Below, piece by piece: positions 25,624 to 34,572 of a stretch of 64,000 bases of DNA. Location: contig NZ_CP059693.1 of the NCBI RefSeq assembly GCF_028657945.1, forward strand, positions 4,836,001 through 4,900,000. Direction: 5' to 3'. This stretch comes from Thalassomonas haliotis. Its GTDB lineage: Bacteria > Pseudomonadota > Gammaproteobacteria > Enterobacterales > Alteromonadaceae. The notes below the pieces were generated by a model. The model was given only the letters and a program-made list of their open reading frames with translations, searched no databases and was not told where the DNA came from. The position numbers were made by a program, and so were the translations under genes. Each line of letters begins with the position of its first letter. Within the stretch, counting starts at the first letter, position 1.

Positions 25624-26754
25624 TTATTTATCAGCATCGGGTTCTAAACCATCTATGGTGACGCCGCTCAAGCCGCCCAGGCCGGTTTGATCATTGCTGC
25701 GCAGTTTGATCATCAGGCGCAGGTCATTAGGCGAGTCGGCATGATGCAGGGCATCGGCATAATTGATTTGTCCTTGCTGATACAAGTTAAACAGCGCCTG
25801 ATCAAAGGTTTGCATCCCCAGCTCATTGGACTTTTCCATCACTTCTTTAATGCTGCCCACTTCGCCTTTTTTAATGAGTTCGGCAACAAAAGGCGAATTA
25901 AGCAGTATTTCAATAGCCGCCACCCGGCCATTGCCGTCAGAAGTAGGAATAAGTTGCTGGGCAATAATACCGCGCAAATTTAACGCCAAATCAAACAGTA
26001 ACTTGCCATGCTGCTCCGCCGGCACCAGGTGCATAATACGGTCGATAGCCTGGTTGGCATTGTTGGCGTGTAAGGTAGCAATACATAAATGCCCGGTTTC
26101 GGCGAAACTGAGCGCGTACTCCATGACTTCCTGGCTGCGGATCTCACCGATTAAGATCACATCCGGCGCCTGGCGCAACGAACTCTTCAAAGCGGCATCG
26201 AACGACTCGGTATCCAGCCCCACTTCGCGCTGGGTCACCATACATTTGGCATGGTCATGTACAAATTCCACCGGGTCTTCTATGGTCAGGATATGGCCGC
26301 GGGAGTTGCGGTTGCGAAACCCGATCAGGGAAGCCATAGAGGTTGATTTACCCGTCCCCGTACCACCGACAAACAGGACCAAACCACGTTTTGACATCAC
26401 CACATCTTTAAGCACGGACGGCAAACCAAGATCGTCAACATCCGGAATATCGGTGACGATACGACGGATCACCATGCCCGCCATATCCCGTTGCCAGAAA
26501 GCGGAAACCCTGAAGCGGCCGATACCGTCGACGGAAATGGCAAAGTTGCATTCCTTGCTTTCATCAAACTCCCGCTTCTGCTTTTCCGTCATGGCATCAT
26601 GCACTAACCCCAGGGCTTCTTCCGGATTTAAGATCTCATCATGTATCGGCTGGAGCTCGCCGTTAATTTTCGCGCTCACGGCAAGTTTGGCGGAAACAAA
26701 CATATCCGAGGCGTCTTCCTGTATCATTTTTCTCAGTAAATCATGAAATGTCAT
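25624..26754 (-). CDS. pilU: Type IV pilus retraction ATPase PilU
   Basis: A 376-residue hexameric ATPase that works with PilT in type IV pilus retraction. It has Walker A GGTGTGKSTSM, Walker B DVILIGEIRSQE, and the His box GHLCIATLHANN. The C-terminal extension past residue 345 and the MTFHDLLRKMIQEDASDMF start distinguish PilU from PilT. It lies 68 bp after pilT in the same orientation. Confidence 0.95.
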   Translation of the reverse strand: MTFHDLLRKMIQEDASDMFVSAKLAVSAKINGELQPIHDEILNPEEALGLVHDAMTEKQKREFDESKECNFAISVDGIGRFRVSAFWQRDMAGMVIRRIVTDIPDVDDLGLPSVLKDVVMSKRGLVLFVGGTGTGKSTSMASLIGFRNRNSRGHILTIEDPVEFVHDHAKCMVTQREVGLDTESFDAALKSSLRQAPDVILIGEIRSQEVMEYALSFAETGHLCIATLHANNANQAIDRIMHLVPAEQHGKLLFDLALNLRGIIAQQLIPTSDGNGRVAAIEILLNSPFVAELIKKGEVGSIKEVMEKSNELGMQTFDQALFNLYQQGQINYADALHHADSPNDLRLMIKLRSNDQTGLGGLSGVTIDGLEPDADK

Positions 26755-26822
26755 AAGCCTACCCTTGTCTGACCCTGAAATGAAATTTTGTTATGCAAGC
26801 TAAAAGCGGATAATCCCAGGTA

Positions 26823-27866
26823 TTAATAACCGGCAAACTGGTTTTTATCCGCGGCTTTATCCCTGGCGTCCTGGCGCGAGATCAGGCCACGGTTCACCAG
26901 GTTCAACAGACATTGATCCATGGTCTGCATACCGTGGGACATACCGGTTTGAATCGCCGAGTACATCTGGGCAATTTTATCTTCACGGATAAGGTTACGG
27001 ATCGCCGGCACCCCGATCATGATTTCATGGGCCGCCACCCGGCCGCCGCCGACTTTTTTCACTAAGGTTTGCGAGATCACCGCCCGCAGTGACTCCGACA
27101 GCATAGAGCGCACCATGGCTTTTTCTTCCCCCGGGAAGACATCGATAATACGGTCAATGGTTTTTGGCGCCGAGGTGGTATGTAAGGTGCCGAACACCAG
27201 GTGACCGGTTTCTGCGGCGGTCATCGCCAAACGTATGGTTTCCAGATCCCGCATCTCCCCCACCAGGATCACATCCGGGTCTTCCCGAAGCGCCGATCGC
27301 AGCGCCGCACTAAAGCTCAGGGTATCCCTGTGTACTTCCCTCTGGTTGATCAAACAGGATTTATTGTCATGCACAAATTCAATCGGGTCTTCTATGGTCA
27401 GGATATGGTCGTGTTTATTTTGGTTGATATAATCCACCATGGCCGCCAATGTCGTGGACTTACCCGAGCCGGTAGGGCCGGTAACCAAGACCAGGCCGCG
27501 CGGGTTATCGGCGATATCGCGAAAAATATCCGGGCAGCCCAGGTCTTCCAGGGTCAAAATTTTGCTGGGAATGGTACGAAATACCGCCGCCGGACCGCGG
27601 TTCTGATTGAAGGCATTAACCCTGAAGCGCGCCAGGTTCGGCACTTCAAAAGAAAAATCTACTTCTAAATTTTCTTCATAGTCTTTGCGCTGGCGGTCGT
27701 TCATAATATCATAGACTAAAGCGTTCACGTCTTTTTCATCAAAAGCCGGGATATTAAGCTTGCGGACGTCACCGTCAACCCTGATAGAAGGCGGTGTTCC
27801 CGTGGATAGATGTAGATCTGATGCATTATGTTGCACACTAAATGCTAATAATTCGGTAATGTCCAT
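26823..27866 (-). CDS. pilT: Type IV pilus twitching motility ATPase PilT
   Basis: A 347-residue retraction motor. Walker A is GPTGSGKSTTL, Walker B DVILVGEMRDLETI, the His box GHLVFGTLHTTSA, and the C-terminal motif AIRNLIREDKIAQ (the AIRNLIRE signature of PilT). The N-terminal ASDLHLSTGTPP is typical. It is divergent from yggS, with a 69 bp shared promoter region. Confidence 0.97.
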   Translation of the reverse strand: MDITELLAFSVQHNASDLHLSTGTPPSIRVDGDVRKLNIPAFDEKDVNALVYDIMNDRQRKDYEENLEVDFSFEVPNLARFRVNAFNQNRGPAAVFRTIPSKILTLEDLGCPDIFRDIADNPRGLVLVTGPTGSGKSTTLAAMVDYINQNKHDHILTIEDPIEFVHDNKSCLINQREVHRDTLSFSAALRSALREDPDVILVGEMRDLETIRLAMTAAETGHLVFGTLHTTSAPKTIDRIIDVFPGEEKAMVRSMLSESLRAVISQTLVKKVGGGRVAAHEIMIGVPAIRNLIREDKIAQMYSAIQTGMSHGMQTMDQCLLNLVNRGLISRQDARDKAADKNQFAGY

Positions 27867-27935
27867 AACAACCTCTTTGGCAATATTTTGTCGAATTGAT
27901 TTTCGTACAAATAACTGGGAATTGATATAAGTTAA

Positions 27936-28613
27936 ATGATTAACATTAAAGATAATCTAGCCTTGATTGAACAGCAAATTTCACAAAGCTGCCAGCAGGC
28001 AAACCGCACCAAAGAAACGGTGGAGTTACTGGCGGTCAGTAAAACCAAGCCCGCAGCTTTAATCGAACAGGCCTACCGGTGCGGACAGCGGGCGTTTGGC
28101 GAAAGTTATGTCCAGGAGGCGGTTGATAAGATCGCCCGGTTAAAGCACTTAGCCGATATTTGCTGGCATTTTATCGGCCCGATCCAGTCTAACAAGACCC
28201 GGCCCATTGCCGAAAACTTTTCCTGGGTCCACAGCGTCGACCGGGTAAAAATCGCCCAGCGCCTTAACGAAGGTCGCTCAGGCCAAGATACTCCGCTCAA
28301 CGTCTGTTTACAAGTCAATATTAGCGGTGAAGCATCCAAGTCCGGGGTCACGGTAGCAGACTTGCCGCAACTTGCCGAGGCCACCGCAAACTGCCCTTAT
28401 TTACGCTTAAGGGGATTAATGGCGATACCGGAGAAAAGTGCGCCGCTGTCGAGCTACAGCAAAATGTTGGAGCTGTTTACCCGGTTACAACAGCAGTACC
28501 CCGAATTCGATACCCTGTCGATGGGCATGTCCGGCGACTTACAGCCGGCAATAGCAAACGGATCAACTATGGTCCGCATTGGTTCGGCTATTTTTGGTTC
28601 AAGAGAACAATAA
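27936..28613 (+). CDS. yggS: PLP homeostasis protein YggS
   Basis: A 225-residue fold-type III pyridoxal phosphate-binding protein (PLPBP family) thought to buffer PLP and affect amino acid metabolism. The PLP lysine is in LLAVSKTKPAA (about residue 36), with WHFIGPIQSNK and the C-terminal LSMGMSGDLQPAI phosphate-binding segment. It precedes proC by 17 bp. Confidence 0.96.
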   Translation: MINIKDNLALIEQQISQSCQQANRTKETVELLAVSKTKPAALIEQAYRCGQRAFGESYVQEAVDKIARLKHLADICWHFIGPIQSNKTRPIAENFSWVHSVDRVKIAQRLNEGRSGQDTPLNVCLQVNISGEASKSGVTVADLPQLAEATANCPYLRLRGLMAIPEKSAPLSSYSKMLELFTRLQQQYPEFDTLSMGMSGDLQPAIANGSTMVRIGSAIFGSREQ

Positions 28614-28630
28614 CTATCTAAGAGTAAATT

Positions 28631-29446
28631 ATGAATAAAATTGCATTCATTGGCGCCGGTAATATGAACCGCGCCATTATCGCCGGGTTGATCAACAATG
28701 GTTTCGCCCCGGACAATATTATCGTCTCCAATCCCTCGCCGGAAAAACGCCTGGCGCTGGCAGAAGAATTCGCTATTCACCAGACACAGGACAACCTGGA
28801 AGCTGCCAATTTTGCCCCGACCATAGTGCTCGGGGTAAAACCTCACCTGATCGCCGGTGTCTGCCAGCAAATCAGGCAAAACCTGGAAATTTCGGAGAAA
28901 TGTTTTATCTCCATCGCCGCCGGCTGCACCATGGCGCAAATTCAGGCGGCCCTGGGGGGAGGACAATCAGTGATCCGCACTATGCCCAATACCCCGTCCC
29001 AGTTAGGCCTTGGTGTCACCGGTATTTTTGCCTCTGCCGAAGTCAGTGAGAGTGAGCGTGCAATTGCCGATGAAATGATGAAGGCGGTAGGCATAGTGAT
29101 GTGGCTGGATCAGGAAAAACAGATTGATGATATCATCGCCGTTTCCGGCTCCGCCCCCGCCAATTTCTTCCTGTTTATGGAAATCATGGAGCAGCATGCA
29201 CAAACCCTGGGCTTTTCCGCCGAGGACAGCCGCAAGCTGGTACAGCAAACCGCCCTTGGCGCAGCACAGATGGTTTGCCAAAATGACGACTCCATCGGCC
29301 AGTTGCGTGAAAATGTAACCTCCAAAGGCGGCGCCACCCAGGCGGCCCTGAACCAGTTTTACCAGGGGGATTTATCACAATTAGTTACAAAAGCCATGGA
29401 TGCGGCATTGCAACGCAGCCAGGAAATGGCGCAAAATAATGGCTAA
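28631..29446 (+). CDS. proC: Pyrroline-5-carboxylate reductase
   Basis: A 271-residue NAD(P)H enzyme for the last step of proline synthesis. The N-terminal Rossmann motif is IAFIGAGNMNRAIIAGL, and the C-terminal signature TSKGGATQAAL lies near residue 238. VIRTMPNTPSQLGLGVTG is also typical. It is in an operon with yggS and probably yggT. Confidence 0.97.
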   Translation: MNKIAFIGAGNMNRAIIAGLINNGFAPDNIIVSNPSPEKRLALAEEFAIHQTQDNLEAANFAPTIVLGVKPHLIAGVCQQIRQNLEISEKCFISIAAGCTMAQIQAALGGGQSVIRTMPNTPSQLGLGVTGIFASAEVSESERAIADEMMKAVGIVMWLDQEKQIDDIIAVSGSAPANFFLFMEIMEQHAQTLGFSAEDSRKLVQQTALGAAQMVCQNDDSIGQLRENVTSKGGATQAALNQFYQGDLSQLVTKAMDAALQRSQEMAQNNG

Positions 29447-29545
29447 CTCATTTTAAACAGGTAAAATACTATTGATTTATCTAAAAATAATAGAAGTTTG
29501 CCGTGAAAGAAATGAGTCTTTTCATCCCGATAATTGGAGTTTTTA

Positions 29546-30094
29546 ATGGAAGCAATTAATTATTTGCTGAGATTTGCCTTTGATGCCCTGCTAATGATCT
29601 TAGTGCTGCGTTTATGGTTACAGCTGGTAAAAGCGGACTTTTACAATCCCTTCAGCCAGTTTATTGTTAAAGTCAGCAACCCTATGGTGGTACCGCTGCG
29701 CCGTGTGATCCCGGGGTTTGGCGGTATAGATCTCGCCACCTTATTGCTGGCCTACCTTGTTGCCAGCTTGAAATTTATTGTTATTCCGCTGCTTAATGGC
29801 GGTCCGTTTGATATCCCAAGTTCGATGATTTTTGGCGCCTTATACCTGCTTAAGCAAACCGGAGTCTTGCTGTTTATTATCATGCTGGTTATGGCCTTGA
29901 TGAGCTGGGTGGTACAGGGCTATAACCCGACCCAGGTGATCTTCCACCAGTTAACCAAACCCTTTTTACGCCCGATCCGCAGGATCATCCCAAGTATCGG
30001 CGGCCTGGATCTTTCGGTATTGGTGGCGTTTTTATTATTAAATGTTATTAATATTGTCATCGGCGGTGCTATCCCGGTTTGGCGCATGCTCTAA
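29546..30094 (+). CDS. yggT: YggT family membrane protein
   Basis: A 182-residue inner-membrane protein with two YggT repeats: each has a hydrophobic helix, then a PF/NPxxxF-type loop (YNPFSQFIVKVSNPMVVPLR and PTQVIFHQLTKPFLRPIRR) followed by IPGFGGIDL or IPSIGGLDL. The ATG at 29546 has GGAG six bases upstream, so the upstream in-frame TTG is not used. Linked to osmotic and cell-shape functions in some bacteria, but not defined here. Confidence 0.95.
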   Translation: MEAINYLLRFAFDALLMILVLRLWLQLVKADFYNPFSQFIVKVSNPMVVPLRRVIPGFGGIDLATLLLAYLVASLKFIVIPLLNGGPFDIPSSMIFGALYLLKQTGVLLFIIMLVMALMSWVVQGYNPTQVIFHQLTKPFLRPIRRIIPSIGGLDLSVLVAFLLLNVINIVIGGAIPVWRML

Positions 30095-30104
30095 AGCTTA
30101 GCCA

Positions 30105-30170
30105 CAGCGGCTGAGATCTCAGCCGCTGCTAACCTATTTTGAGGCTATGGCTTATACTTAGGGCCATAGC
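30105..30170. promoter_or_regulatory. Two inverted repeats between yggT and the DUF4426 gene
   Basis: A perfect 24 bp palindrome (CAGCGGCTGAGA plus its complement, 30105-30128) is followed by GGCTATGGC...GCCATAGCC around 30142-30170. The first may help terminate yggT although it lacks a long T-run; the second could be an operator. Confidence 0.4.
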
Positions 30171-30193
30171 CAGTAACTATATGGAACATAACA

Positions 30194-30631
30194 ATGAATT
30201 TCTTCTTCCGCCCCCTGCTCTGCTTGCTGCTTGGCTTAGTTTTTGCCTCCACGGCAAACGCAGAAAACATGAAAAAAATCGGCAACCTTGATGTCCATTA
30301 TATGGCCATAGGGGCAACATTTTTAACCCCGGAAATCGCCAAGGCTTACGGTATAGAGCGCAGCCGTTATAACGGCCTGGTGAATATTTCCGTGCTGGAC
30401 AACAGCCAGAAAAATACCCCGGCGAAAACCGTGGTGATGATGGGCAAGGCCCGCAATGACTTAGGCCAGATTAAATCGCTGGAATTTCGGGAAGTAAAAG
30501 AAGGTATGGCGGTTTATTACCTGGCACAAATCAAGTACTCCCACGAAGAAACCATACATTTTGATATCGACATTATTGACGGCAGCGAAAAACATAAGAT
30601 TAAATTTTCACAAAAGTTTTATGTCGACTAA
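30194..30631 (+). CDS. DUF4426 domain-containing periplasmic protein
   Basis: A 145-residue protein with a signal peptide (residues 1-23, cleavage after STANA) and a DUF4426 beta-sandwich domain that begins at MKKIGNLDVHYMAIGATFL. Family members are secreted or periplasmic and their role is unknown. The gene is inserted between yggT and rdgB, a position it commonly has in Alteromonadales. Confidence 0.9.
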   Translation: MNFFFRPLLCLLLGLVFASTANAENMKKIGNLDVHYMAIGATFLTPEIAKAYGIERSRYNGLVNISVLDNSQKNTPAKTVVMMGKARNDLGQIKSLEFREVKEGMAVYYLAQIKYSHEETIHFDIDIIDGSEKHKIKFSQKFYVD

Positions 30632-30688
30632 ATCCCAGATAAAAGGTTTGCAGCTGATACCTTCAACAGGCAAACCTTTCTGCCATTT

Positions 30689-31612
30689 TTAGCTATTTTT
30701 CTGCACCCTGTTAAGGTAAAAACTTTTTACCCCGCCAAGTAAACGCCCGCCGGCAACGCTCAACACTAAGCCAAACATCACCAAAACAATCCCCAGTCCC
30801 TGTTGTAAACTGACAACCTCACCAAGAAAATACGCGGCGGCCGCTAAGCCCACCACAGGTACAGCCAAAGTCAGCGGGGCAATTTGTGCGGCGGGATAAC
30901 AGCCCAATAAATAACTCCACAAACTGTAACCGATAATGGTGGCGGCAACCGCGAGATAAAATAAAGCCGCCAAGGTAGTTAACTCAATCGTCAACAACGC
31001 TTCCTGCATTATTTCACCTCCTTCAAAATAGTAACTGGCCAGTAAAAAAGGAATAGGCGGGATCCAGGCGGACCAGATCACCAGGCCAAGATTGGCCTGG
31101 TAGCCGCGTTTATTGATGGTACGGTTAACTATGTTACCCAAAGCCCAGCACATAGCTGCCGCCAGGGTTAAGATAAAGCCCAACGGGGCCATGGCTGTGC
31201 CCTGGCCGCTACCTTCTCCGGCTACCAGGTACAAGCCGATACCCGAGACCAGCATCGCCAGTATTTGCAGTACAGTAATGCCTTCTTTTAACAATAAGGC
31301 GGCAAAGAGCAAGGTAAATAACGCCTGGGATTGCAACACCAGCGAGGCCAAACCAGCCGGCATGCCAAAAGCCATGGCAGAAAATAAAAAGGCAAACTGG
31401 CCAAAACCTAAAGTCAGCCCATAAGCCAGCAGCCATTGCCAGGGTATTTTGGGCGGCTTGATAAATAAACTGCCGATTAAGGCCACCAGCAGGAAACGGC
31501 AAGCCCCCATCAGCAAAGGCGGCATACCTTCAAGTCCCCAGGCAATAACCACAAAGTTAATGCCCCACAGGAAAATAATCAAAAATCCTAAAATACTGTC
31601 TTTTAACGTCAT
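30689..31612 (-). CDS. EamA family (DMT superfamily) exporter
   Basis: A 307-residue protein with ten membrane helices in two EamA repeats. The N-terminal FLIIFLWGINFVVIAWGLEG and the central AAAMCWALGNIVNR match the O-acetylserine/cysteine exporter type of E. coli (EamA/YdeD), so metabolite export is likely, with the substrate uncertain. It is on the strand opposite its neighbours and breaks the otherwise E. coli-like order. Confidence 0.9.
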   Translation of the reverse strand: MTLKDSILGFLIIFLWGINFVVIAWGLEGMPPLLMGACRFLLVALIGSLFIKPPKIPWQWLLAYGLTLGFGQFAFLFSAMAFGMPAGLASLVLQSQALFTLLFAALLLKEGITVLQILAMLVSGIGLYLVAGEGSGQGTAMAPLGFILTLAAAMCWALGNIVNRTINKRGYQANLGLVIWSAWIPPIPFLLASYYFEGGEIMQEALLTIELTTLAALFYLAVAATIIGYSLWSYLLGCYPAAQIAPLTLAVPVVGLAAAAYFLGEVVSLQQGLGIVLVMFGLVLSVAGGRLLGGVKSFYLNRVQKNS

Positions 31613-31816
31613 ATCTGATCACATTTATTTGATTCATTGTTATTTATCGATATTCCCCGATTAGGCTGAACATCCGGGAAAGGCATTATTTAACTTTTCT
31701 GGTGCAGTTTCTATCACACTTTACCCGACATTGCTGTATTATGCCGTCCATAAATCCCGGTTGAGGGCTAAATGCCTTATTAACCATAAATCCAGTGACG
31801 AGTACAAGGGTAAAGC

Positions 31817-32407
31817 ATGTCGACTATCGTCTTAGCCACAGGCAATAAAGGCAAAGTAAAAGAGCTGAGTGAATTATTGGCCGCCGAAAATATCACTATT
31901 GTGCCGCAAAGTGATTTCCAGGTGCCGGATGTCCCGGAAACCGGCACCACTTTCGTGGAAAATGCCATCATTAAGGCCCGCCACGCGGCAAAAATCACCG
32001 GCAAACCCGCCATCGCCGATGACTCTGGCCTGGAAGTGGATGCCCTTAGCGGCGCCCCCGGGGTCTATTCTGCCCGTTATGCCGGCGAAGACGCCAGCGA
32101 CCATGATAATATCGTGAAATTACTGGAGCAGTTGCAAGGCGTGCCGGCAGAAAAAAGAACCGCCCGTTTCCATTGTGTGCTTGTTTATATGCGCCATAGC
32201 GAAGACCCGACTCCCGTCATTTGTCACGGCAGCTGGGAAGGCCGGATCACCCTGGAGCAACAGGGCGAGCAGGGTTTTGGATATGACCCGGTATTCTGGG
32301 TTGCACAGCAGCAGCTGACCTCGGCGCAATTGCCCAGGGAAGTGAAAAACCAATTAAGTCACCGCGGTCAGGCATTGGCCCAGCTCGTTAAACATTTCGG
32401 AAAATAA
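31817..32407 (+). CDS. rdgB: XTP/dITP diphosphatase
   Basis: A 196-residue Ham1/RdgB pyrophosphatase that hydrolyses non-canonical purine triphosphates. Substrate and metal motifs are visible: [13 protein letters not shown] at the N-terminus, [25 protein letters not shown], and C-terminal SHRGQAL. It is followed after two bases by hemW, as in E. coli. Confidence 0.97.
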   Translation: MSTIVLATGNKGKVKELSELLAAENITIVPQSDFQVPDVPETGTTFVENAIIKARHAAKITGKPAIADDSGLEVDALSGAPGVYSARYAGEDASDHDNIVKLLEQLQGVPAEKRTARFHCVLVYMRHSEDPTPVICHGSWEGRITLEQQGEQGFGYDPVFWVAQQQLTSAQLPREVKNQLSHRGQALAQLVKHFGK

Positions 32408-32409
32408 TC

Positions 32410-33555
32410 GTGTTACAACTGCCGCCGCTTTCTTTATATATCCATATTCCCTGGTGTGTGCAAAAATGTCCCTATTGCGACTTTAACTCCCATGCCTTAA
32501 AACATGATATCCCGGAGCACGATTATGTCCGGGAGCTGATTGCCGATCTGGATGCCGACATTAAGCGCTTTAATCTTAGCGATCGCCCGCTGCACAGTAT
32601 TTTTATCGGCGGCGGCACCCCGAGTTTATTTTCTCCAGAAGCGATACAATCCCTGCTCAGCCAGGTTTTGTCCCGTTTTGCGCACAAGACAGACATTGAG
32701 ATCACCTTAGAAGCCAATCCGGGTACGGTAGAAGCGGGCAAGTTCAAGGGCTTTTATCAGGCAGGAGTTTCCCGTTTATCCATAGGAGTGCAAAGTTTCG
32801 CCTCGGATAAACTGATCAAATTGGGCCGGATACATGACGGCAGCCAGGCGGCCAAGGCGGCAGAGCTTGCTACCCAATGCGGCGTCTCCAGCTTTAACCT
32901 TGACCTGATGCACGGCCTGCCCCAGCAAAGCATAGAAAATGCCCTCGATGACTTGAAAACCGCCATCAGCTTAAATCCGACGCATTTATCCTGGTACCAG
33001 CTTACCATAGAGCCCAATACCCCGTTTTACTCCCGTCCGCCGACACTGCCGGAAGACGAAATCCTGTGGACGATACAAGATCAGGGCATAGCCTTATTAA
33101 ATGCAGCGGGTTACCGCCAATATGAGATCTCCGCCTACAGCCGGGAAGGCTATCAGTGCCAGCACAATTTAAATTACTGGAAATTTGGCGATTATCTCGG
33201 CATCGGCTGCGGCGCCCACGGTAAGATCACCGATGTCAGCAGCAAAGAGATTTACCGTACGGTTAAAGTGAAACACCCCAAAGGATATCTGGAAAAAGAC
33301 CGCCCGCACCTGGATCAGTTAAAAACCGTAGCAGAAGATGAATTGCCGTTTGAATATATGATGAACCGTCTGAGGTTATATTCCCCCTTTCATTTGGATG
33401 AATTTCAGGCCTATACCGGCCTGGCTTCAACTAAAATTTCAGACACCTTAGCACAGGCACAACAAAAGCAGTTATTGTCCAACCAGGGGCCGGAATGGCA
33501 GGTAACGACAACAGGACACCGCTATCTCAACGACCTGTTAAGCCTGTTTTTATAA
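32410..33555 (+). CDS. hemW: Radical SAM protein HemW (heme chaperone)
   Basis: A 381-residue radical SAM protein. The iron-sulfur motif CVQKCPYCDF is near residue 16, followed by GGGTPSLF and the SAM-binding regions LDLMHGLPQQ and YEISAYSR. HemW binds and transfers heme and is not a coproporphyrinogen oxidase despite older naming. The start is GTG at 32410, two bases past rdgB; no ATG with a better context lies nearby. Confidence 0.95.
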   Translation: MLQLPPLSLYIHIPWCVQKCPYCDFNSHALKHDIPEHDYVRELIADLDADIKRFNLSDRPLHSIFIGGGTPSLFSPEAIQSLLSQVLSRFAHKTDIEITLEANPGTVEAGKFKGFYQAGVSRLSIGVQSFASDKLIKLGRIHDGSQAAKAAELATQCGVSSFNLDLMHGLPQQSIENALDDLKTAISLNPTHLSWYQLTIEPNTPFYSRPPTLPEDEILWTIQDQGIALLNAAGYRQYEISAYSREGYQCQHNLNYWKFGDYLGIGCGAHGKITDVSSKEIYRTVKVKHPKGYLEKDRPHLDQLKTVAEDELPFEYMMNRLRLYSPFHLDEFQAYTGLASTKISDTLAQAQQKQLLSNQGPEWQVTTTGHRYLNDLLSLFL

Positions 33556-33602
33556 CTCAGGACAATTGGCTTTATGCACCCTTGAACAATGAATTTTTCA
33601 CC

Positions 33603-34103
33603 ATGACAGAAAACACCACAGCACAAGATCAGCTTTTTATGCAGCGCGCCTATGAACTGGCACAGCAGGCAGAAGCCATGGATGAAATCCCGGTAGGGGC
33701 CGTGATCGTCAGCGGCGGTAAAATCATCGCGGAAGGTTTTAACCAGTCAATTTGCAACAACGACCCCTCGGCCCACGCGGAAATGGTTGCCATTCGCCAG
33801 GCGGGGCAAGCCATCAATAATTACCGCATGCTCGATTGTACTTTGTATGTCACTTTAGAGCCCTGTGCCATGTGCGCCGGTTTATTGGTACACAGCCGGA
33901 TCAAGCGCCTGGTTTATGCCAGTGACGATAAAAAAACCGGCGCTGCCGGCAGCGTCTTTGACCTGGTCAAATGTGATCGTCTTAATCACCAGCTGGAGGT
34001 GACTTCCGGTGTGATGCAGGCAGAGTGCAGCGAGTTATTGTCGGCATTTTTCAAACGCCGCCGTGCAGAGAAGAAAGCAGAAAAGAAGAAAAAAACCAAA
34101 TGA
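33603..34103 (+). CDS. tadA: tRNA-specific adenosine deaminase
   Basis: A 166-residue zinc deaminase that converts A34 to inosine in tRNA-Arg. Zinc and catalytic motifs are HAEMVAIR and PCAMCAGLLVHSRI. A longer frame begins inside hemW at 33495, but the ATG at 33603 gives the family N-terminus (DQLFMQRAYELAQQAEAMDEI). The last 15 residues are nearly all Lys, Glu and Arg, a basic tail. Confidence 0.96.
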   Translation: MTENTTAQDQLFMQRAYELAQQAEAMDEIPVGAVIVSGGKIIAEGFNQSICNNDPSAHAEMVAIRQAGQAINNYRMLDCTLYVTLEPCAMCAGLLVHSRIKRLVYASDDKKTGAAGSVFDLVKCDRLNHQLEVTSGVMQAECSELLSAFFKRRRAEKKAEKKKKTK

Positions 34104-34229
34104 GCTGATGGTTTTGATAAAAACCAATGGAGTTAGCGAATTGATGTTCGATAAAAGCAAATTCAGTATAAGCCGGTTCGCGATAAGCTGATTCTGTACA
34201 AATTATTTCTGTAAAAGAGAACTCGTCGG

Positions 34230-34352
34230 TTATTGCTTTTCATGCAGCAAAATTTGCAGGTAAAAAACCTGGCGCCGGTTATTTGATTTAGCCTGCTGCC
34301 TGCGCAATTGTCTTCTTCTTTGTGTGGTAACTAAATGTCTCTTTGATCTCAT
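34230..34352 (-). CDS. Candidate small basic protein (40 aa)
   Basis: An ATG-started frame of 40 codons preceded by AGGG at good spacing. The product begins MRSKRHLVTTQRRRQL and has 11 arginines plus several lysines and glutamines, so it is strongly basic. It has no family I recognise. It may bind RNA or ribosomes, be a leader peptide, or be chance. It is divergent from the small ORF at 34415, with a 62 bp AT-rich gap between the start codons. Confidence 0.4.
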   Translation of the reverse strand: MRSKRHLVTTQRRRQLRRQQAKSNNRRQVFYLQILLHEKQ

Positions 34353-34414
34353 AGTAATCCCTTGCTCGAATTTATTAACACTTTATACCTTAGATATAGG
34401 ATATTGAGGCGAAT

Positions 34415-34519
34415 ATGTTAACTTCAAGTTATGAAGAAAATATGACAAGGAAAAAATTCATATCCGCCGTATTTAATCTGCTTTTCCCCATTAAACCTCC
34501 TCTATTTTTCGCCTTTTAA
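34415..34519 (+). CDS. Candidate small hydrophobic peptide (34 aa)
   Basis: A 34-codon ATG frame with GAGG five bases upstream. The product starts MLTSSYEENMTRKK and ends in a hydrophobic tail NLLFPIKPPLFFAF. The start codon overlaps the first copy of the palindrome TTAACTTCAAGTTAT; the second copy lies just past the stop. No family is recognised, and chance cannot be ruled out. Confidence 0.3.
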   Translation: MLTSSYEENMTRKKFISAVFNLLFPIKPPLFFAF

Positions 34520-34572
34520 TCCAGATGCCGCATTAACTTCAAGTTATCGCGGCCTTCTTTTAAACATAGCAG

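Larger units (their letters stand above)
34104..34572. other. 469 bp intergenic region between tadA and mltF
   Basis: No gene of ordinary length. It holds two divergent small ORFs (34230-34352 minus, 34415-34519 plus) and two copies of the near-palindrome TTAACTTCAAGTTAT (34418-34432 and 34533-34547). Confidence 0.5.
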
